In this document: positions 8,237 to 16,067 of the stretch, piece by piece
Numbering within the stretch: position 1 is the first letter of the stretch
Layout: every line of letters starts with the position of its first letter
Assembly: GCA_902798105.1 (NCBI GenBank)
Contig: CADBVG010000029.1
Location: 1 to 36,030 of the forward strand
Direction: 5' to 3'
Source of the DNA: an uncultured Eubacteriales bacterium
GTDB lineage: Bacteria > Bacillota > Clostridia > Christensenellales > Aristaeellaceae
Length of the DNA: 36,030 nt
The notes under the pieces: generated by a model
Told to the model about the DNA's origin: nothing
The model's database searches: none
The model's input: only the letters and a program-made list of their open reading frames with translations
Made by a program: the position numbers and the translations under genes

Positions 8237-8265
8237 ATTATAGCATTCCCCGCCACAAAAAGCAA
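8237..8265 (-). promoter_or_regulatory. Promoter of the SSB-like gene
   Basis: On the minus strand, -35 TTGCTT (8265-8260), a 17-nt spacer and -10 TATAAT (8242-8237). The leader to the SSB-like start codon is about 215 nt and contains the LexA-type box and a family 2 palindrome. Confidence 0.65.
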
Positions 8266-8298
8266 TCGAACGCAATTTGAAATTATTATGCGCCGGCA

Positions 8299-9798
8299 TC
8301 ACACCTTCAGCACCACCGCCTGGCCCGCCTCGACCTGGCCCACATCGCCGGCGGGAATGCCGTAGCGCTTGCCCAGGTCCCAGGCAGCCTCACCGGGCAG
8401 GGGCCAGTTGATCACAATGCCCGGTCGGCGCAGCAGGGGCGCACCCTCGGTGATTTCCGTCACGATCTCCACCTCGGCGCGCTGGCGGGTCTCGCAGGTG
8501 ACGGACAGCTGCAGCTTCATCTCCAGCCGGTCGCTCATCAGCGCGTTAGCCTCGGCGGAGAGCACCTGCAGGTCGATCAGGGATTCATCGTTCAGCACCT
8601 GGGGCACGGTCAGGCTAAAGGGCAGCTCGGCCTCGGCGGCAGCGGGGATATCGGATCCACCCGGCATGTACAACACCCGGGTTTCCGCCACGCCCTCGAT
8701 TCGCCCCTGGCCGTTTTCATTGCGCCACTCTCCGATAACCGGGTGCACCTGGGTAGCGATGACCGTGCCGACGCCGGGAGCGTTCTCACCGATCAGCACC
8801 GTCCCCCGCACCAGCTCGCACACCTTCGCACGGTCCACCGCGCGGCACAGGCGTACGTCCTCATCCTCGGTCTCCACACGGTTGCCCTGGGTGGCGTAGG
8901 CGTCCGCCAGCGCCTGCACGTTGTCCGTAGCGTTGGCCAGCACACGCACCCGCGCCTCGATTTCGCAGGTCAGCTGCATGTCGCCGTCGCCCTCCCCGGC
9001 GTCCACCCGGCTTCGCACGCTGCGCACATCGACTTCGGCGGACACGTCGCCCGCCAGCCACTCCGGAAGCTCCACCAGCTGGTCCAGCGACAGCGGATAT
9101 CGCACCACGACGCCGGGGCGGTTGGCCACGCCGCTGGCCACCAGCGTCTCCACCAGCGCCCGCCCCTTCACCCGGACGCCGCCCAGGTCCGGGGAGACCT
9201 CGTCCACCTCCACGGCCACCCAGTCCATCAGCGCCGTGCGGGCATCCAGCGCCGCCGGCAGCGCCATCGTGTCCCTGAGCAGCGCCAGTTCGCTGGCTTC
9301 CGCGGCCAGCTTGACCGATTTGATCGGTATGAAGACCGTCTGGATGCCCTCGACGCCCTCCACCGCACTGATGACCTCCACCGGCGACAGGGTGAGCACC
9401 TGCACTGTCAGGTCGCAGGCCACCTGGAACACCATGTGCCCGTTTTCATAGCGGGCGTCCACGTGGCTCACCTTGCCCCCTGCGCGGCAGAGCATGCCCG
9501 GTTGAACCCCGGGGATGTCCAGCACGTGATTCAGCGTGGCCTGGGCCGTCAATGCCCGCAGGGCGCTCTCCTCCCCTTGCCGATACACCGCCTGGCAGGC
9601 GACGCTGCCTTCCAACACCACCCGGTCGGCCTGCACGTCCACCTCGCCGATGTACAGGCCGGCATCCGCCAGCAGCGGCTCGATGGCATCCCGCCCGGCC
9701 CCAGGCACCAGCGCCTCCGCCCGCACCAGAACCTGGGCGCTCCTGGCCCCGACCAGTTTCTCCGCTTCAAAGGTCTGCACCTGCGTTTGCAGCGCCAT
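8299..9798 (-). CDS. SipL-like spore coat morphogenesis protein (SPOCS/DUF3794 repeats plus LysM)
   Basis: A 499-aa protein built of three beta-rich SPOCS (DUF3794) type regions, roughly residues 15-150, 155-310 and 320-450, followed by a C-terminal degenerate LysM (about 452-499; EAAWDLGKRYGIPAGDV, ending EAGQAVVLKV). The recurring DLxV/ExxVxV pattern and the LysM end match SipL, which in Clostridioides binds the ATPase SpoIVA and anchors the coat to the forespore surface. There is no signal peptide, as expected for a mother-cell protein. The start at 9798 is set by AGGAGGGG. That site can pair with an upstream arm (see 9803-9852). It is the clearest sign that the host forms spores. Confidence 0.8.
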   Translation of the reverse strand: MALQTQVQTFEAEKLVGARSAQVLVRAEALVPGAGRDAIEPLLADAGLYIGEVDVQADRVVLEGSVACQAVYRQGEESALRALTAQATLNHVLDIPGVQPGMLCRAGGKVSHVDARYENGHMVFQVACDLTVQVLTLSPVEVISAVEGVEGIQTVFIPIKSVKLAAEASELALLRDTMALPAALDARTALMDWVAVEVDEVSPDLGGVRVKGRALVETLVASGVANRPGVVVRYPLSLDQLVELPEWLAGDVSAEVDVRSVRSRVDAGEGDGDMQLTCEIEARVRVLANATDNVQALADAYATQGNRVETEDEDVRLCRAVDRAKVCELVRGTVLIGENAPGVGTVIATQVHPVIGEWRNENGQGRIEGVAETRVLYMPGGSDIPAAAEAELPFSLTVPQVLNDESLIDLQVLSAEANALMSDRLEMKLQLSVTCETRQRAEVEIVTEITEGAPLLRRPGIVINWPLPGEAAWDLGKRYGIPAGDVGQVEAGQAVVLKV

Positions 9799-9802
9799 AA
9801 AA

Positions 9803-9852
9803 AACCCCTCCTGTCCGCAATCAATCATCCGATTATATGCGGCGGAGGGGTT
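9803..9852 (-). promoter_or_regulatory. Hairpin covering the SipL-like ribosome site, with a possible sporulation promoter in its loop
   Basis: On the minus strand AACCCCTCC (9852-9844) pairs perfectly with GGAGGGGTT (9811-9803), extended by GCCGC/GCGG, and is followed by TTTT and the ATG at 9798. The 3' arm contains the Shine-Dalgarno sequence. The loop side holds CATATAAT (9839-9832), which resembles both TATAAT and the sigma-E -10 consensus CATACANT. Read-through RNA from thrC would fold the stem; RNA started from the loop would lack the 5' arm. Confidence 0.45.
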
Positions 9853-9886
9853 CATCATGCCGTCGGGCCTGTTCGCCTTACGTCCG

Positions 9887-11365
9887 TTATTTCAGCGCCT
9901 TTTTCACGTAATCCAGCATGTCAGCCTTGTCCACGCAGTCGTTGAAGCGCGGGGCCTTGTCCCGCAGCGCGGCCAGTGGCGCAGGCACCGGCACCTGGGT
10001 CAGCTCATACAGCCTGTCCATGGCGCCGAAGCCGGTCTCAGGCTTCTCGTCGGAGATGGCGGAGAGCACGTCCCGGCTGAACTTGTAGGGCGAGGCCGTG
10101 GACAGCACCACGTTCACCCAGCCATTATCCACCTGGGCCTTGAAGTCCTCCATCACGGCCCAGGCCACGGCAGTATGGGTATCCATCAGGTAGCCGTGGC
10201 TGCGCCAGACCTTTCCGATGGCCTCCAGCGCCCGCCTGTCGTCGGCGCAGCCTGCCCAGAAATGCTCGCGCATCTCGTCCATCAGCGCCTGGGGCGCGGT
10301 ATACACACCATCCTCCTTCAGCTGGGCCATCAGCTTCGAGACCAGGTCGAAATCGCAGCCGCTGGCCAGGAAAAGGTAGCGCTCCAGGTTGCTGGACACC
10401 AGTATGTCCATGGAGGGGGACGCGGTCTTGTAGAATTCCCTGCGGCGGTCGTACACGCCGGTATTGATGAAGTCGGTGAGCACGTTGTTGGCGTTGGACG
10501 CGCACACCAGTTTGGCAACCGGCAGACCCATGCGCCTTGCGTATTCCCCGGCCAGTATATCACCGAAGTTGCCCGTGGGCACGATGAAGTTCACCGGCTC
10601 GCCCAGACGGATCTCGCCCCTCAGCACCAGGTCGCAATAGGATTTGAAATAGTAAGCCACCTGGGGGGCGAGCCGGCCGATGTTGATGGAATTGGCGCTG
10701 GACAGCCGCGCGCCGGCGCTCGCCGCCCAGTGGTTGCGCTCGTCGTCGGCAAATATGTTCTTCACGCCGGTCTGGGCGTCGTCAAAGTTGCCCCTGACCG
10801 CGCACACGCCCACGTTGCCGCCCGCCTGGGTGACCATCTGGGCCTTCTGCACGTCGCTGACGCCGCCGTCGGGATAGAACACCACGATCCGGGTGCCCTC
10901 CACGTCGTGGAAGCCCTCCAGGGCGGCCTTGCCGGTATCGCCGCTGGTGGCGGTGAGGATGACGATCTCCTCGTCCACACCCAGCTTGGCCTTTGCGGCG
11001 GTGATCAGCCGGGGCAGCACGGACAGCGCCACATCCTTGAAGGCGGAGGTGGGGCCGCGGAACAGCTCCAGCACGAAATCAGAGCCCACCTTCTCCACCG
11101 GCGTCAGGTCCGCGGTCTCGAACTTGTCGGCGTAAGCGGCCTCGATGAGGGAACGCATCTCCTCGCGGGTAAAGTCGTCCAGCAGCCTGCCGATGACCTC
11201 GGCCGATATCTCTGTGGCGCTCATGTTCAACAGGCTACCCACGTCCACCTTCAGCTCGGAAAAGCTGATAGGCGTGTACAGGCCGCCGTCGGGCGCGATG
11301 CCCTTCAAAACAGCCTGGGTGGAGGAGGCGGTATGCCGGTTGGAGCGCGTGCTGTACAAAATCAT
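9887..11365 (-). CDS. thrC: Threonine synthase
   Basis: PLP enzyme turning O-phospho-L-homoserine into threonine in the cytoplasm, the last step of threonine synthesis. It is 492 aa, the length of the longer fold-type II class. Visible features: the N-terminal MILYSTRSNRHTASSTQAVLKGIAPDGGLYTP typical of ThrC, the PLP lysine in GPTSAFKDVAL, the phosphate-binding TSGDTGKAAL, and VPTGNFGDILAGEYARRMGLP. The start at 11365 places that N-terminus at residue 1 with GAGAGGG upstream; longer readings add unrelated sequence. It is divergent from hom-asd, so the three threonine-branch genes share one 214-bp control region. Confidence 0.95.
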   Translation of the reverse strand: MILYSTRSNRHTASSTQAVLKGIAPDGGLYTPISFSELKVDVGSLLNMSATEISAEVIGRLLDDFTREEMRSLIEAAYADKFETADLTPVEKVGSDFVLELFRGPTSAFKDVALSVLPRLITAAKAKLGVDEEIVILTATSGDTGKAALEGFHDVEGTRIVVFYPDGGVSDVQKAQMVTQAGGNVGVCAVRGNFDDAQTGVKNIFADDERNHWAASAGARLSSANSINIGRLAPQVAYYFKSYCDLVLRGEIRLGEPVNFIVPTGNFGDILAGEYARRMGLPVAKLVCASNANNVLTDFINTGVYDRRREFYKTASPSMDILVSSNLERYLFLASGCDFDLVSKLMAQLKEDGVYTAPQALMDEMREHFWAGCADDRRALEAIGKVWRSHGYLMDTHTAVAWAVMEDFKAQVDNGWVNVVLSTASPYKFSRDVLSAISDEKPETGFGAMDRLYELTQVPVPAPLAALRDKAPRFNDCVDKADMLDYVKKALK

Positions 11366-11402
11366 GGCGGTTTGCCCTCTCTTTGCGTTGGTTTCATCCT
11401 TT

Positions 11403-11431
11403 ATCATAACTTCTTTTGGCTGAAATTGCAA
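11403..11431 (-). promoter_or_regulatory. Possible thrC promoter
   Basis: On the minus strand, -35 TTGCAA (11431-11426), a 17-nt spacer and -10 TATGAT (11408-11403). The fit is fair and the site points at thrC. Confidence 0.4.
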
Positions 11432-11493
11432 TAGCCGTTTTTGTCCCATTGCCCACATCAACGTTAAGAGGCTGAAAACAGGCGCTTCATGCT

Positions 11494-11522
11494 TTGACAA
11501 ATCCCGTCCGTTGTGCTATAGT
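11494..11522 (+). promoter_or_regulatory. hom-asd promoter
   Basis: Consensus -35 TTGACA (11494-11499), a 17-nt spacer and -10 TATAGT (11517-11522). Transcription would start near 11529, which rules out the in-frame start at 11511 and supports the TTG start of hom at 11580. Confidence 0.8.
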
Positions 11523-11579
11523 GTTTCCATCATAAAAACACGTGTGTTTGCACGGAAGACACAAAAGGGGTTGTTGGCT

Positions 11580-12719
11580 TTGAAAATCGGACTGTTGGGC
11601 CTTGGAACGATCGGCTCCGGCATCTACGAGCACCTGCTGAAGCGGGACGACATCCACGTCGTGCGCATCCTTGAATTGCTGCGCCATCCGGGGCTGGAGC
11701 ACCTGGAGACCTCCGATTACAACGAGATCCTGAACGACCCGGAGATTGACACGGTCATCGAGCTGATCGGCGGCATGGAGCCCGCCCACACCTTCACCGT
11801 GCAGGCGCTGAAGGCGGGCAAGAACGTGGTTTCCGCCAACAAGCTGATGCTCTCCCACCACATGGAGGAGATACTGACCCTTGCCCGGGACATGGGCGTC
11901 CACTACCGCTACGACGCCAGCGTCGGCGGCAGCATCCCCTTCCTGTACAACCTGATGCGCTACCGCTGTGCCGATAAGCTGACGGCCATCTCCGGCATCG
12001 TCAACGGCACCACGAACCTGATTTTGGACATCATGCAGCGGGAGGGCCGGGGCTTTGACGACGTGCTGGCCGAAGCCCAGCGCGAGGGCTACGCCGAGGC
12101 CAACCCCGCCGCCGACATCGACGGCATCGACGCCCAGTGCAAGATCAGCATCGCCAGCGCCGTGGCCTATCAGCGCTACGTGCGACCCGAAGCCGTGGAC
12201 ACCGAGGGCATCCGTCACATTACCGGCGCGGACATCATACACTTCAAGCAGCTGGACAAGGTATGCCGCCTGATTGCGCGGTCCACGCTGAATGCCGATG
12301 GCACTGTCAGCGCCTATGTTGAACCGACTTTGGTCGCTTCTGACGCCACCGAGGCTGCTGTCCACCTGAACAACAATACCATCTCCGTGACCGGCGAATA
12401 CTTCGGCCTGCACACCTTCCAGGGCCAGGGCGCGGGCAAGGACCCCACCGCCTTCGCCGTGGAGCTGGGCCTGCGTGACATACTGGAAGGCATCTCGCCC
12501 AAGCTCAATCCCATACCCCAGGGCTATGCCGAGGTGAACAACGCCAAGGCCGTCCACCCCTATTACGTGCGCACGACCGCTGCGCTGGAGATTCCCTCCA
12601 AGCCCCTGGAGGATCGCGCGTACATCACCGAGCCCGTCAGTGTGTGTGCCATGCACAACCTTGCGAAGCGGCTGCGCGATGCAGACCCCGGTCTGTTCTT
12701 CGCCGGCATACAGGAATAA
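11580..12719 (+). CDS. hom: Homoserine dehydrogenase, short form without a clear ACT domain
   Basis: Cytoplasmic NAD(P)H-dependent reduction of aspartate semialdehyde to homoserine, 379 aa. Visible: MKIGLLGLGTIGSG (nucleotide-binding turn), VVSANKLMLS, YDASVGGSIPFLYNL, the family signature GIVNGTTNLIL, EANPAADIDGIDAQCKISI, and GQGAGKDPTAFAVELGLRDI near the end of the catalytic part. After that only about 65 residues follow, with no recognisable ACT domain, so threonine feedback through ACT may be absent. The start is TTG at 11580, with AAAAGGGG nine nt upstream and a perfect MKIGLLGLG start. It is first in a two-gene unit with asd. Confidence 0.9.
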   Translation: MKIGLLGLGTIGSGIYEHLLKRDDIHVVRILELLRHPGLEHLETSDYNEILNDPEIDTVIELIGGMEPAHTFTVQALKAGKNVVSANKLMLSHHMEEILTLARDMGVHYRYDASVGGSIPFLYNLMRYRCADKLTAISGIVNGTTNLILDIMQREGRGFDDVLAEAQREGYAEANPAADIDGIDAQCKISIASAVAYQRYVRPEAVDTEGIRHITGADIIHFKQLDKVCRLIARSTLNADGTVSAYVEPTLVASDATEAAVHLNNNTISVTGEYFGLHTFQGQGAGKDPTAFAVELGLRDILEGISPKLNPIPQGYAEVNNAKAVHPYYVRTTAALEIPSKPLEDRAYITEPVSVCAMHNLAKRLRDADPGLFFAGIQE

Positions 12720-12766
12720 ACCCTTCCAAACCGTCAATCAACATGCAGAAAGCAGGGTAGAATAAA

Positions 12767-13768
12767 ATGAAAAAGGTCAATGTTGCAATACTGGGCGCCA
12801 CGGGCGCCGTGGGCCGCGAAATGCTGAAGGTGCTTTGGGAGCGCAAATTCCCCATCAACACCCTCAAGGCGCTGGCCAGTGCCCGCAGCGTGGGCAAGAA
12901 GCTGTCCTTCGGGGACGGCGAGGTCGTGGTGGAAGAAGCCACCGACCAGGCCTTCGAGGGCATGGACATTGTGCTGGGCGCAGCCCAGAATCCCCTGGCC
13001 AAGCAGTTCGCCCCGGCCATCGTCAAGGCCGGCGCGGTGTTCGTGGACAACTCCAGCGCCTTCCGCATGGACGACAGCGTGCCGCTGGTGGTGCCGGAGA
13101 TCAACCCCGAGGACGTTCAGAAGCACCGCGGCATCATCTCCAACCCCAACTGCTCCACCATCATCACGATGACCGCCATCGCCGCGCTGAACCGCATCTC
13201 ACCCATCGAGACCATGGTGGCCAGCACCTACCAGGCGGTCTCCGGCGCGGGGGCGGGCGGACTTGCCGAACTGGAGCAGCAGGCCCGGGATTACGCCGCG
13301 GGCAAGCCCCTGGAGGCGAAGGTGTTCCCCTGGCAGATCGCCTTCAACGTAATTCCCCAGATCGGCAGCGACAGTGGCAACGGCTACACCTCCGAAGAGA
13401 TGAAGATGCAGAACGAAGGCCGCAAGATCATGCACCTGCCCGATCTGAAGGTCACTTGCACCTGCGTGCGCGTGCCCGTGCTGCGCAGCCACTCCATCAG
13501 CGTCACACTGCGCACCCAGCGCAAGATCAGCGTCGATGAGGCCCGCGCCGCCATCGCCCAGGCCCCTGGCTGCAGGCTGGTGGACGACCTGGACAACAAG
13601 GTCTACCCCATGCCGCTGGACACCAGCGACCAGGACATCGTGTTCGTGGGCCGCATCCGCGACGACCTGACCGACGAAAAGGGCCTTAGCCTGTGGTGCT
13701 GCGGCGACCAGATCCGCAAGGGCGCAGCCACCAATGCCATCCAGATCGCCGAGTTGCTGGTGAAATAG
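12767..13768 (+). CDS. asd: Aspartate-semialdehyde dehydrogenase
   Basis: Makes L-aspartate-4-semialdehyde from aspartyl phosphate with NADPH, feeding threonine, methionine, lysine and the diaminopimelate of the wall. It is 333 aa, the full length. Visible: VAILGATGAVGREML (nucleotide binding), VDNSSAFRMDDSVPLVVPEIN, catalytic Cys129 in SNPNCSTI, STYQAVSGAGAGGLAEL, and a C-terminal VPVLRSHSISVTL with the substrate-binding Arg and active-site His. It lies 47 bp after hom and ends in a strong terminator. No aspartokinase gene is present in the window. Confidence 0.95.
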   Translation: MKKVNVAILGATGAVGREMLKVLWERKFPINTLKALASARSVGKKLSFGDGEVVVEEATDQAFEGMDIVLGAAQNPLAKQFAPAIVKAGAVFVDNSSAFRMDDSVPLVVPEINPEDVQKHRGIISNPNCSTIITMTAIAALNRISPIETMVASTYQAVSGAGAGGLAELEQQARDYAAGKPLEAKVFPWQIAFNVIPQIGSDSGNGYTSEEMKMQNEGRKIMHLPDLKVTCTCVRVPVLRSHSISVTLRTQRKISVDEARAAIAQAPGCRLVDDLDNKVYPMPLDTSDQDIVFVGRIRDDLTDEKGLSLWCCGDQIRKGAATNAIQIAELLVK

Positions 13769-13797
13769 CCCCGAAACCACAAACAAAACCGCGAATT

Positions 13798-13828
13798 AAC
13801 CCCTGCCTCGTGGCAGGGGTTCGCTTTT
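13798..13828 (+). terminator. Terminator of hom-asd
   Basis: AACCCCTGCC and GGCAGGGGTT form a perfect 10-bp stem with loop TCGT, followed by CGCTTTT. It separates asd from the helicase gene. Confidence 0.85.
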
Positions 13829-13859
13829 GGCCCTACAATGACATTATGGAACGCTATCG

Positions 13860-13891
13860 AAAGGAGCCGCGGGGTCGCGGCGCGATTTATG
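13860..13891 (+). promoter_or_regulatory. Split ribosome-binding region of the helicase: SD, GC hairpin, start codon
   Basis: The Shine-Dalgarno AAAGGA (13860-13865) lies 23 nt before the ATG at 13889, too far for normal initiation. Between them GCCGCG (13866-13871) pairs perfectly with CGCGGC (13876-13881) around loop GGGT. Folding the 16-nt hairpin out leaves a 7-nt spacing, which is ideal. Confidence 0.55.
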
Positions 13892-15859
13892 GACGAGAAC
13901 AATACCTTGATCAATGAAATACAGACCGAAGTCTGCGACGATATGCCCGTCGAAAACGGCTTTGACGCGCTGGCACTGTCGCCGGAACTGAAGAAGGCCG
14001 TGGAGGCCATGGGGTATACCGAGCCCACCGACATCCAACGCCAGGCCATACCCCTGCTGCGCAGCGGCGCGGACATCATTGGCCGCTCCCAAACCGGCAC
14101 CGGCAAGACCATGGCCTTCGCCATCCCCGCCGTGGAGCTGATCGACCGGGAGGAGGCCGAGCCCACCGTGCAGGTGTTGATCCTCTGCCCCACCCGGGAG
14201 CTGGCCCAGCAGGGATGCGAGGAGATCAAAAAGCTTCTTCGCTTCACGCTGAACGTGTGGCCGGTGGATGTATACGGCGGTGCGGCAATGGATCGGCAAA
14301 TCTACCGGCTCCGGCGCTGCAACCTGGTCATCGGCACGCCGGGGCGCGTGATGGACCACATGCGCCGGGGCACGCTGTCCCTGGCCAATGTGAAGATGGT
14401 GGTGCTGGACGAGGCCGACGAGATGCTGAGCATGGGCTTCCGGGAGGACATTGAAACCATACTGAAGGACGTGCCAGAGGCTCACCAGACGGTGCTGTTT
14501 TCCGCCACCATGCCCGACGCCATCATGGAGCTGACCAGCCAGTTCATGCGCGATCCCCAGCTGGTGGAAATCAACGCCGCCCAGGTGACCCTGGACGCGA
14601 TCACCCAGCTGTACATGGAGGTGCCCATGGGGCGCAAGTTGGACGCGCTGAACCTGCTGCTGCGCAGCCGGGAGCCCGTGCGCACGATGATCTTCTGCAA
14701 TACCAAACTGATGGTGGACGAGGTTTCGTCGTACCTGAACAAGAACGGTTTCACCTGCGAGGGCATCCACGGCGACATGAACCAGTCCCAGCGCACCCGG
14801 GTCATGGAGGGCTTCAAATCGGCCCGCATCCCCATTCTGGTGGCGACAGACGTAGCCGCACGGGGCATCGATGTCAACGACATCGACTACGTCATCAACT
14901 ACGACCTGCCCCAGAACAGCGATATCTACGTCCACCGCATCGGCCGCACCGGCCGCGCCGGCAAGGAGGGCACCGCCATCACGCTGTGCAGCGGGCGACG
15001 ACAGTTCTTCGGAATTCGCGACATCGGTCGGTTTACAAAGTCCACCATCGAAGAAATCCCGATACCGACCGTCGCCTCCATACGCGAACGCCAGGATGAG
15101 AAGAGCCTCGAAAGGGTGCGTATCGCCCTGTCAGAGGACATTCCCATGCCATTCAAGGCCATGGTCGGCAAGTTGATGGCCGAGGGCCACGAGCCGGCCC
15201 TGATCGCCTCCGCCGCCATGCGGCTGTGCTTCCAGAGGGACGACGCGGGTCTGGTGGACATCGAATTCGACCGCAAAACCGAAGGCGGTCGAATGTACCG
15301 GAAACTGTTCCTGTCCATCGGACGCAGGCAAAAGGTCGCGCCAAACCACATCGTCAGTGCCATCGCGGGGCGGGCGAATGTGCGGGGCAGCGAGATCGGC
15401 AAGATCGAAATCTACGACGAACGCACCGTGGTGGGTGTGCCCGCGGAGCGAGCCGAAGCCATCGAGCGGGCCATGCAGGGCGCAACCATCTGCGGCTACC
15501 CCGTGCGGGCACGGCTGAGCAGCGAAGCCTCCGCTGCGCGTCCCACAACGGGTGGCAAGCGGTTTGATCGGCGTCAGGACAAGCCTTTTACCCGCCGGGA
15601 TCGTTTTGATAACGCGCGCTACAGCCGTCTTCAGGCACCCGCCTCAGCGGAAGCACCCCGAAACAGGGGCAAGGTAAAGCTGTCCGCCGAGGCCCGGGCG
15701 CGGCTGCTGGATACCACCGACCTCAGTCGATTCGAAGTCAACAATCGGCCGTCCGAAGATCGGACCCGGCGACCGGACAACCGCCGCTACGACCGATTCG
15801 ACCGCAGGGGAAACCGCAAAAACGCCGACCGGGGATCAAAGCGCCGGGACCGGCATTAA
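13889..15859 (+). CDS. deaD: DEAD-box RNA helicase with DbpA-type RNA-binding domain
   Basis: ATP-dependent RNA helicase of 656 aa, probably acting in ribosome assembly or cold-shock RNA unfolding. The helicase core holds a Q-motif region (GYTEPTDIQRQAIP), Walker A SQTGTGKT, PTRELAQQ, the VLDEADEML box, SATMP, and HRIGRTGRAG. After the core comes a DbpA-like RRM (RMYRKLFLSIGRRQKV...EIGKIEIYDERTVVGVP), then a basic Arg/Asp-rich tail (about residues 555-656, RFDRR/RRDRF repeats). The start at 13889 is supported by the SD-hairpin arrangement; the in-frame ATG at 13838 overlaps a TACAAT -10-like box and has no ribosome site. Its stop codon TAA lies inside the terminal inverted repeat of a MITE-like element. 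deaD or dbpA naming is approximate. Confidence 0.88.
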   Translation: MDENNTLINEIQTEVCDDMPVENGFDALALSPELKKAVEAMGYTEPTDIQRQAIPLLRSGADIIGRSQTGTGKTMAFAIPAVELIDREEAEPTVQVLILCPTRELAQQGCEEIKKLLRFTLNVWPVDVYGGAAMDRQIYRLRRCNLVIGTPGRVMDHMRRGTLSLANVKMVVLDEADEMLSMGFREDIETILKDVPEAHQTVLFSATMPDAIMELTSQFMRDPQLVEINAAQVTLDAITQLYMEVPMGRKLDALNLLLRSREPVRTMIFCNTKLMVDEVSSYLNKNGFTCEGIHGDMNQSQRTRVMEGFKSARIPILVATDVAARGIDVNDIDYVINYDLPQNSDIYVHRIGRTGRAGKEGTAITLCSGRRQFFGIRDIGRFTKSTIEEIPIPTVASIRERQDEKSLERVRIALSEDIPMPFKAMVGKLMAEGHEPALIASAAMRLCFQRDDAGLVDIEFDRKTEGGRMYRKLFLSIGRRQKVAPNHIVSAIAGRANVRGSEIGKIEIYDERTVVGVPAERAEAIERAMQGATICGYPVRARLSSEASAARPTTGGKRFDRRQDKPFTRRDRFDNARYSRLQAPASAEAPRNRGKVKLSAEARARLLDTTDLSRFEVNNRPSEDRTRRPDNRRYDRFDRRGNRKNADRGSKRRDRH

Positions 15860-16045
15860 GGAAATACCGCATAATAAGGGTGGTTGGCTGGCGAGTGAAT
15901 TTTCCGTCATGCGCGCCTGCAAATTTCGCAGGCTTGCTGGCGGCAAGTCAAAGGCTTGCTGGCGGCAAGTCAAGGAATTTGCAGGATGTGCATGGCGGAA
16001 ATGGCACCGCCAGACATGCCGCCCGTTTGTGTGGTATTTCCTTAA
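15856..16045. repeat. MITE-like repeat family 1, copy 2 (complete, 190 bp)
   Basis: Bounded by TTAAGGAAATACCGCA at 15856-15871 and its inverse, with one mismatch, at 16030-16045. The left and right roughly 70-nt arms are imperfect reverse complements over most of their length, so the element is one long near-palindrome with a central loop. The centre carries a tandem duplication of a 22-bp unit (15930-15951 and 15952-15973) that is single in the other copies. No open reading frame of note and no transposase are present. It overlaps the helicase stop codon on the left and the acetyltransferase terminator on the right. Confidence 0.88.
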
Positions 16046-16067
16046 AAAAGGCGGCAAATCGCCGCCT
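16044..16067 (-). terminator. Terminator of the acetyltransferase gene
   Basis: On the minus strand AGGCGGC and GCCGCCT pair around a 5-nt loop and are followed by six T. The terminator abuts the acetyltransferase stop codon and the edge of the repeat. Confidence 0.85.

Noticed and set aside
8015-8302. N-terminal extension of 96 residues on the SSB-like protein
   Set aside because: The extension would be encoded by a promoter, a LexA-type box and a repeat, while a strong ribosome site and a conserved start lie at 8014.
9536-11434. 632-codon plus-strand frame across the SipL-like gene and thrC
   Set aside because: It spans two well-supported opposite-strand genes and shows no domain or ribosome site.
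11511-11579. Earlier start of hom at 11511
   Set aside because: It lies on the -10 region of the promoter; the TTG at 11580 has a good ribosome site and gives the family's normal N-terminus.
11366-11579. Threonine T-box or leader peptide between thrC and hom
   Set aside because: The intergenic region is only 214 bp, with promoters for both sides. No T-box motif, no terminator hairpin and no run of Thr codons is visible.
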